Origin: Mesostigma viride
Taxonomy: Eukaryota; Streptophyta; Mesostigmatophyceae; Mesostigmatales; Mesostigmataceae
DNA length: 58,500 nt
NCBI GenBank assembly: GCA_009746045.1
Contig: RPFO01000497.1
Location: forward strand, 1 to 58,500
Direction: 5' to 3'
This document shows, in pieces, positions 52,778 to 58,500 of this stretch. Position numbers and translations under genes: made by a program. The notes beneath the pieces were generated by a model. The model did not search any database, had not been told where the DNA came from, and was given only the letters and a program-made list of their open reading frames with translations. The stretch's first letter is position 1, and every line of letters starts with the position of its first letter.

Positions 52778-53410
52778 CTAAGAGGTGCAAACTCCTCCCA
52801 ACGCGTCACACGAACGCGAAGGGGCGGGGGCAGCTCCTGAAAAGGAACTCTTACTCGCTCTGGAAACCTGCCGACTCTTGTCGCGCGTGTCCTCCGGCGA
52901 TGGCTTCCGCTGTCGCCCCGACCTCTGCAAGCCGCCTGTGATGCTCCGCTCCGCGTCGTTCACGCCTAACTGGCCCGCTGCAACACCCTCGTCGCCGATG
53001 CCGCCTGCGAAAGCACGTGGTACTCCCGCGCCCGCTACTGTCGGCACAAACTCGTGTCGCCCTGCGCCAGCTGCCTCCGCAACCTCGCCTCGCCTTGCTG
53101 CCAACTCCGTCCGCACTCGCTCTGCTACTGCAGTAATCACCGTCTGGATGCCGACCAACCCGTGAAGCTCCTGCTCAAGGTCGTCGATGCTCCGGTGCTC
53201 CGGAATGACGATGGTTTGTACGTGTCGCAGAATTCGCTCCCAATCTTCGACCTGGTCGTCGACGAATTGCACGAAGCTGCGATTTACAGGCGGACGATCT
53301 GCAAGCAACAAAGATAGATCCCGAACGACACGGCGTAATTCAGGAGAAATCGAACCCCCAGCAGACTGCCGAAACCGGAAATCCTGCTGCCGTTGTTCCT
53401 CCTGCACCAT
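52778..53410 (-). CDS. Extra frame upstream of gag in copia copy 2
   Basis: 210 codons between the 5' LTR and gag. The first half is helical and charged (SPELRRVVRDLSLLLADRPP, SIDDLEQELHGLVGIQTVIT, AERVRTELAARRGEVAEA); the second half is low complexity with basic clusters (SGRQRKPSPEDTRDKSRQ). I do not recognise it. It might be an N-terminal extension of gag (matrix-like) or an additional protein; canonical copia elements have neither. Copy 1 is truncated before this region, so no second copy is available for comparison. Confidence 0.45.
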   Translation of the reverse strand: MVQEEQRQQDFRFRQSAGGSISPELRRVVRDLSLLLADRPPVNRSFVQFVDDQVEDWERILRHVQTIVIPEHRSIDDLEQELHGLVGIQTVITAVAERVRTELAARRGEVAEAAGAGRHEFVPTVAGAGVPRAFAGGIGDEGVAAGQLGVNDAERSITGGLQRSGRQRKPSPEDTRDKSRQVSRASKSSFSGAAPAPSRSCDALGGVCTS

Positions 53411-53503
53411 TCACCACCGGACGAGCTCCTCTCGTCGTCAAAGCTGCACACCGCAACCGGCAACGACCCTCCTGGCCGTTCCGCTGAGACTGGTTGTAAT
53501 TTG

Positions 53504-54198
53504 AGTTAAGCTTTCTTCGCACACGCAATGTGAAGGATATGGTTGCAATGCAGCAATGTGTGAATATGGTTGGAAACGGAGCTTTGTTAAATCGGATAAT
53601 GTTTACAGCGCTCAACACTTGAGGCTTGCACACGAGCTTGCCAAGTCAAGGCACAACACGTGAGGCGGGCTCGCAAGAGATGCCCATTTGGCACTGGCCT
53701 ATTGTTTATATACTTGTGCACTGTGCTTGCTAGTCCTGAGCAGCCTAGGAGGCCTGCTCAGTAATAACACCCCGGTACAGTATTCACTACCTGTACAGCG
53801 CCCAGCTCCTATACAGTAGGTCTGCCATACAGGCACAGTGACCACAGAGCACAGTCCACAGTGACTATTGCATCTGCACCTAGAAGCCCAGGACTAAGCC
53901 TGCGGTACCAACAGACCACAGGTTAAGGTTCCTATTTCCTGCGTACGACGTATTAATCCAATACCGTCGTAGGTACAGCACCTAATTCCTGTCAGCCCAG
54001 GAATTACTGTCGACCCCATATGTCGTCGGCAAATATTCACGTCCGACTTAGAAGAACAGCCGGCTCGCGCTCGCGCGCGACCGGGAAGTCGGAACGCCAT
54101 AACTTTCTTGATACTCGTCGGAATGAACTCGTTCCGGTGCCGCTGGAATCGCAGAGATATGCCGAATCAGGATCACGCCAATGCGCTTGGCGTTAACT
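53504..54198 (-). repeat. 5' LTR of copia copy 2
   Basis: 695 bp, nearly identical to 46172-46867 (for example CCCCGG against CCCCCGG, GCGCCC against GTGCCC, ACTCGTC against ACTTGTC). The sequence just inside (minus strand CAAATTACAACCAG) would be the primer binding site; it does not match the usual initiator tRNA-Met site of plant copia elements. Confidence 0.95.
53703..53714 (-). promoter_or_regulatory. TATA-like box in the copia 5' LTR
   Basis: The minus strand reads AGTATATAAAC in the LTR, about 200 bp before the LTR-interior border, a plausible core promoter for the genomic RNA. The same word is in the 3' LTR and in copy 1. Confidence 0.5.
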
Positions 54199-54410
54199 AT
54201 GAGAGCAGTGGAGATGTCAGCGGCATGAAGCATTTGCAATCGCCACGAGAGCAGTGGAGATGTCTGCGGCATTTGGAGATCTGCAGACAATTGCAGGAGG
54301 ACATTGTGCGGTACGCTTGTAGGGTGTATGCTGTGTTCCGCTCGCTAATGGACATGTGCCCCTGTAACCTCTTCCAGGCTAGTATCTGCTATCCACCTGT
54401 TCAGGCTTGA

Positions 54411-55264
54411 AAAGTAAATTGCTGTACGGTTCACAATTGGCATGGCTTGACATGCACGCGTCCTTGACTGTGTTCTGCATGGGTTTGGGTTTTAGCGGTT
54501 TACATCAGACTCTGCTGTGTATCTGCTTAATCAGCCGACGTGTCACATAGGGACAGCAACGGCGCTGGGATGCCGCCCGGTGTGAATGCGAGTGAGGTAC
54601 GCGCTGTCATGCATGGCGGATGGGGCGTGGAAGCCACGACCCACGTTTTTGTGTTTGCACGGGGGGCTAGGGTGCAAGTTGTTGTGTTGCCCTGTCATTC
54701 ATATGGCCATGGATACGCGGGAAGCTTTCCCCGTACCCATACTTAATGATGCATGGACTGGTTGTCACAGCCAAGGGTTTAGCTGTCGTGGGTTTGCTGA
54801 GTAATCATGGCAGGCTGCTAGGCTGGTGCTAGAACAGCCATAGCGCGGTTACTGCTATGTCTTGCCCGTGCTAACTGATGCTGCAGCCACATGTGCGTGG
54901 AGCGCGAATCGTCCCGTGAGGAGAAGGAGGAGGCGGGGCCGGTGCACCCACGGTCAGGCCGGTCCGGAGAAGGAGGCGGAGCACCCAGTGTGGGAGAAGG
55001 AGAAGGCGGGGAAGCACTGAAGCTCCACCCCATGTCAGGCCTCTAGTATAGGTGGCAGTTAACTAAACCCATGCACCTGCAGGTTGTAGCTCAGAATGTA
55101 TTAAAAATCATATGCCCCTTTGCAGGTATATGTGTAACAGTGACTCCCAACGGATCCATATATGTTCCTAATTTGTTAAATTCTTACTGAATAATTGTTG
55201 TCTTTATGAACCCATGAAGATCGAGCAAAGCCCGGTGGGGAGTACATGTAACGCATTACCACGA
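54411..55264. other. No gene recognised
   Basis: Short frames only. A polypurine stretch (GAGGAGAAGGAGGAGGCGGGG) lies near 54915, and a related GGAGAAGGAGGCGG recurs near 54965. Confidence 0.45.
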
Positions 55265-55545
55265 GAAGGGGTCCCCACACCGCATTTCTTTGCTCTCTGT
55301 TCCTACTATGCAGAACAAGAAGAGGTGGAAGACCAATGTCCCGGCTCACACGCCAGCCCCTGTGGGTAAGCCCCCTCCCCCAAAGCGGAAGGGGCGCTTT
55401 GGGGAGAAGTGTAGTTAGGATTTTGTAGACTAGATAGCTTAGAGTTAGCTTATTTCGATGTCGCGGCTTGACCCACCTCCACCCATTCAGCAAGGAACTA
55501 TATGTGCTACATGATCTCCCAACGGAGGCATGTTATAATTTTATT
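55265..55545 (+). mobile_element. 5'-truncated LINE fragment (3' end only)
   Basis: It aligns with the minus strand of 25030-24780: it encodes the basic tail GKPPPPKRKGRFGEKCS with a stop, then the shared 3' UTR words TTAGGATTTT-TAGACTAGATAGC, CATGATCTCCCAACGGAGGC and ATGTTATAATTT. The two copies belong to one LINE family and confirm the 3' boundary. Confidence 0.85.
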
Positions 55546-55640
55546 TGATTGTTTAATGTAGTGTCTTGGGGCATGATGCAGATGAGATTTGTAACTTCCG
55601 TGTAATTATGTTTCTATAGAGATTAGCATAGTACTATAAA

Positions 55641-56171
55641 CATCCATCCATCCATCCATCCATCCATCCATCCATCCATCCATCCATCCATCCATCCATC
55701 CATCCATCCATCCATCCATCCATCCATCCATCCATCCATCCATCCATCCATCCATCCATCCATCCATCCATCCATCCATCCATCCATCCATCCATCCATC
55801 CATCCATCCATCCATCCATCCATCCATCCATCCATCCATCCATCCATCCATCCATCCATCCATCCATCCATCCATCCATCCATCCATCCATCCATCCATC
55901 CATCCATCCATCCATCCATCCATCCATCCATCCATCCATCCATCCATGGATCCATCCATCCATCCATCCATCCATCCATCCATCCATCCATCCATCCATC
56001 CATCCATCCATCCATCCATCCATCCATCCATCCATCCATCCATCCATCCATCCATCCATCCATCCATCCATCCATCCATCCATCCATCCATCCATCCATC
56101 CATCCATCCATCCATCCATCCATCCATCCATCCATCCATCCATCCATCCATCCATCCATCCATCCATCCAT
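55641..56171. repeat. (CCAT)n microsatellite, about 530 bp, one variant unit
   Basis: About 132 tetranucleotide units with no other change than one GGAT unit near 55949, which creates CCATGGATCC. Length and purity show that it is young or actively expanding. All minus-strand frames read as repeated DGWM, which has no coding meaning. Confidence 0.99.
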
Positions 56172-56173
56172 TG

Positions 56174-56236
56174 ATCGGGGTATCAAGGAGACAACCAGCG
56201 CAGGCCAGAAATCGGGAGAATCAGAAATCGGGGTAT
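56174..56236 (+). mobile_element. Ultrashort insertion, copy 3 (43 bp, target duplication ATCGGGGTAT)
   Basis: The 43-bp insert 56184-56226 begins CAAGGAGACAACCAGCGCAG, continues through GCCAGAAATCGGGAGAATC, and is flanked by ATCGGGGTAT at 56174-56183 and 56227-56236. It lies two bases from the end of the CCAT array. Confidence 0.65.
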
Positions 56237-56389
56237 AGTCCTAGTACAGCCATGCTACGTCCTGGCTATGATGAGATTACTTGCCCACGCTCCTAGTGTT
56301 ATGCCATGCTCACATGGGTCTTATTGCACCCACAGATTGCCGGATCGTTAGCGTGTCCGTTTAGCTAGCGTTCCCGAATGCAGTTGTGG

Positions 56390-56515
56390 CATGCCTTAGG
56401 CATGAAGGAGACTGGGGGTCTCTGCCCTTTCTCCTGTTGTGCACACACAGGGCTTAAAAGCACTTCGGTGCTCCGTGACTCCCCAACGGGAGCACGTGTT
56501 TAATTAATTAATTAA
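56390..56515. repeat. Dispersed repeat, copy 2 (related to 18890-19010)
   Basis: It carries GGCATGAAGGAGACTGG, GTCTCTGCCC, GTTGTGCA, AAAGCACTTCGGTGCTC and CTCCCCAACGGGAGCACGTG in the same order as the copy at 18890. Part of the 3' half (CTCC-TGACTCCC-AA-GGGGGCATG) recurs at 56551-56577, so the unit may be tandem here. Confidence 0.55.
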
Positions 56516-56536
56516 TTAATTAATTAATTAATTAAT
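56500..56536. repeat. (TTAA)n microsatellite
   Basis: About eight uninterrupted TTAA/ATTA units. Confidence 0.95.
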
Positions 56537-56596
56537 CGGGGTTAACTAATGCTCCTTGACTCCCTAATGGGGGCATGAGTTTAACACTCCGTCTGT

Positions 56597-56636
56597 AATT
56601 ACGGGCGTGGCCCGTATTACGGGCGTGGCCCGTAAT
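56597..56636. repeat. Double palindrome ATTACGGGCGTGGCCCGT, two tandem copies
   Basis: Each 18-bp copy folds as ACGGGC-GTG-GCCCGT, and the pair also pairs end to end (ATTACGGGC with GCCCGTAAT). It may form a hairpin or cruciform, or be a dimeric binding site. Confidence 0.85.
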
Positions 56637-56757
56637 GGAGGCATGGTTACTCTATTGGTGGTTACTATTGAACTAATTGTCAGAATGCGCTTTTTATTGG
56701 ATAGGATGAAAGCTGACTTCAAGGCCTAAAAGAATATCTAATTTTCACGGCCACCCC

Positions 56758-57258
56758 ATGTCAGATGCTCCGTGGCCACCCCATGGAAAAAGGTGCTTTT
56801 TTGGACTTTCTTGGGCTTGCAATCGGACCGCCGAATGCCAACAACGGTGCAGATGCAGGCAAATGCTAGCAACGTCGGCTGCAGAAGGAGACTGTCTTTT
56901 CGTCACGACTGCTTCGGTCGCGATGTCGTATGCCGAGGTATCCTCGGGTGCTCCTAATCTTGGCACTGGCGATGAACTGTCCGCAGTCCTTGATGGTTGG
57001 GCTGTGAGCCTCGGCTTTAAATCAGGATTTTTGGCGGCCGTGTTGGGCGATTGATTGATCAAGACAACTTTATCACGTAGGGTCCTGCTTGGTCGAAGGA
57101 GCAAGGAGCAGCAAGGAATTCAGATTTCACTCGAGGCGATGGGTAGCGAACCTTACGTAGTGGGAGAAGACCTCGCCCGGCCAGGCAGTGTCGCTGAGGT
57201 TATGTACTTCATGCTCAAGAAAAGGTGGCCCGTGGAGGACGGGACCTTCAGTAGCTAG
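56758..57258 (+). pseudogene. Unrecognised coding remnant with one in-frame stop
   Basis: A frame of 167 codons is interrupted only by TGA at 57052-57054. It contains CNRTAECQQRCRCRQMLATS, APNLGTGDELSAVLDGWAVS and, after the stop, LEAMGSEPYVVGEDLARPGS and VAEVMYFMLKKRWPVEDGTF. The downstream half has a natural amino-acid mix, so it may be an exon or a decayed gene piece. No family recognised. Confidence 0.35.
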
Positions 57259-58195
57259 TGCGCGCTTCATGATTCCGGGTGTCGAGGCGTGTGAAGATTA
57301 CCTGCATCCGGCTGGGAGAAGGTTTATGGCAACTTTTGGTTTGTAAATCTGCCAGTTTTTATCACATGTGATCACGGCACATGGCCGGTGTGACTTCAAC
57401 TGAAGGCAGGTTACTGCATAATGCTAAGCTCTGCGCGCGGCTGCGCCCCGTTGCGTAAACGTGGGTGCTTTCTCTAAGATGCATGACAGTTCCGGCTGCT
57501 ACGTTGCCCATGTCACAAGCAAGCCTTGCAAGACGGTCCCCCAAAGCGAGGTAGAGGTTTAGAGAACTGGGTATGGGTGTCCATTCATGCTTGTATACAT
57601 ATCTTGCCTGATGCTAGCTATTCATGTGCTACCTTAACAGCAACACCTTGTCATAAACTCTGATAATTGAATAGGTATTTGGGCATGGTTTGCGAAGTTA
57701 AGCGCTTGGAAGTTCACAACTGTCATTATAATGCATGAACCGCTTGCGTGTTTGTATATAGAGGCTGTGGATTCCTCGTAGTAACATGCAATACCCATGG
57801 CAGGCTATTACTGCCTGCAGTGCTTTGCGACAGCCCCAGCCGTGCATGTGTGTGTGCGGTCCCTTGGGGAGCATGCCGTGCCTTGCCATGCTAACCGTAT
57901 CGCGGGCAAACCTCGCAAGGCCCGAAAGATACTTGCGGTTAATCGATGTTCCCGGACATTCATGGTATGCACGTGGCCATGAGTTTCTCAGGCTATATTG
58001 TTGCGTCGTATGCGTTTGCCTGCCAGACAGGCACATACGATGATTAGGATGATGATATGGCGATGCCTTTCTTTTCAACATTTTCAGAATGTGGACTTGC
58101 ACCACGTCGTGGATTTACATGTGTTGCCGTCTTATGCATTGACAGTTGTGCTGGACGACGAGCGGTGGGTTATTATCTATGCATTTGTTTATATA
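57259..58195. other. No gene recognised
   Basis: Short frames on both strands, none convincing. AT-rich toward the end. Confidence 0.45.
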
Positions 58196-58500
58196 GCATG
58201 GTGCATGCTATGAGCTGGCCCCTCATAACAAGTGCCCTATATTTGATAGCTTCAGTAATCATATTTCTTGTAAAATAGCATCATCCTATGTGTCCATTTC
58301 AACACCATATCATTTCAAAATAGAGAGGATGTGCCATGACACCATACTAGACGGCCATGCCACATGCACGGCGCATTTGACCCATAGCATGGTGCACCTA
58401 TGGGTTGAACCCTCATTGTGCCCTACATTTGATAGCTTTAGTAAAATATTTCTTGTGCAAAAGCATGTCCTATGTGCCCATTTCATCACCATATCATCCT
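58196..58500. repeat. Tandem repeat, period about 191 bp, running out of the window
   Basis: The segment starting GCATGGTGCA at 58196 recurs at 58387, sharing CCCTCAT, GTGCCCTA-ATTTGATAGCTT, AATATTTCTTGT, TCCTATGTG-CCATTTCA and CACCATATCAT in order. The second copy continues to the window edge, so a longer satellite-like array may follow. Confidence 0.8.

Larger units (their letters stand above)
46167..54203 (-). mobile_element. Ty1/copia retrotransposon, copy 2, full length
   Basis: LTRs are at 46172-46867 (3') and 53504-54198 (5'), coding on minus. The 5-bp target duplication ATGAG is at 46167-46171 and 54199-54203. LTR ends are AGTTAA/TTAACT, not TG/CA. I noticed only about three differences between the two LTRs in about 695 bp, so insertion is recent. 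Order on the minus strand: 5' LTR, leader with an extra frame (53410-52778), gag (52466-51206), pol (51209-47616), untranslated region, polypurine tract, 3' LTR. Confidence 0.95.
45376..54410 (+). pseudogene. Unrecognised gene with intron, split by copia copy 2
   Basis: Exon-like segments: 45376-45555 (open in the same frame a few codons upstream), ending SRLA|GTGAGT; then 45665-46171 after TTTTTTCAACAG; then 54204-54410 after the retrotransposon. All read in one frame. Visible parts: NNPRYLRKRKHGYVGVEEEE (basic then acidic), VFWCIDCRKAINGTDYVPI (a possible C-x-x-C), HRTNQVLKACLERKGYKV, SKKKKKQQESGKT, EPGLAFVHAVHGAAQAVNAA, and after the insertion HLEICRQLQEDIVRYACRVY. An in-frame TAG lies at 45761-45763. 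A 46-bp tandem duplication (GCATTTGCAATCGCC to GGAGATGTC) surrounds the insertion site. No family recognised; it may belong to the element starting at 44454. Confidence 0.45.

Noticed and set aside
55606-56186. Long minus-strand frames reading repeated DGWM
   Set aside because: Pure translation of the CCAT microsatellite; all three frames are open because the unit contains no stop.
1-58500. tRNA, rRNA or snRNA genes
   Set aside because: I looked for conserved tRNA boxes and rRNA signatures by eye and saw none that fold convincingly; a covariance search would be needed to exclude them.

Overview
The window is eukaryotic nuclear DNA. It has GT-AG introns, very long simple repeats and many nested eukaryotic transposons. 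The mix of CACTA elements with a DUF4216-like gene end, a Ty1/copia element, a piggyBac-like element, a DUF7869-type transposase-like gene and an F-box/LRR_CC gene best fits a green-lineage organism (alga or streptophyte) with a repeat-rich genome. This placement is an inference. I saw no rRNA, tRNA or CRISPR locus.

Layout. (1) 1-1792: right part of a CACTA element (CACTA-A) with TTCTCAC subterminal repeats, a terminus reading GAGTTCCTAGTG, and a small two-exon coiled-coil gene. (2) 1936-14257: a 12.3-kb unit bounded by inverted repeats (AGGGTGGTTTTACCG). It holds two divergent genes: a DUF7869-type transposase-like gene (minus) with a 2.9-kb GC-rich minisatellite in its 3' part, and a Cys-rich/polyQ protein gene (plus) with a G-rich intron. 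Between them lie two repeat arrays, one a higher-order array with alternating 149/141-bp units. (3) 14670-18170: a decayed transposase-like pseudogene (minus). (4) 20084-22237: an intact F-box/LRR gene (minus), the only clear cellular gene. (5) 24482-36386: a second CACTA element (CACTA-C). It holds a LINE (13-bp target duplication) that itself contains a 3.5-kb TIR element, then the 3' end of a DUF4216-type CACTA gene, then a truncated copia element. (6) 36792-44274: a complete piggyBac-like element (TTAA ends) whose transposase gene is split by a CACTA element (38887-43469), which itself contains a MITE. (7) 44454-58500: a possible further CACTA-like end, a degenerate host gene cut by a full-length copia element (46172-54198, 5-bp target duplication, LTRs with very few differences), a LINE 3' fragment, a 530-bp CCAT microsatellite and several short repeats.

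Nesting gives a relative order of insertion: CACTA-C, then LINE, then TIR element; piggyBac, then CACTA-B. The copia element at 46172-54198 appears among the youngest because its LTRs are nearly identical.

The most unusual observation is a 43-47-bp sequence found three times (9734, 39400, 56184) in unrelated settings. Each copy is flanked by its own direct repeat (5, 8 or 10 bp), as if a very short element with no coding capacity had been inserted. Other points of interest are the 12.3-kb two-gene TIR unit, the apparent INT-PR-RT-RH domain order of the copia polyprotein, and a coding minisatellite with no stops in any of its three sense frames.
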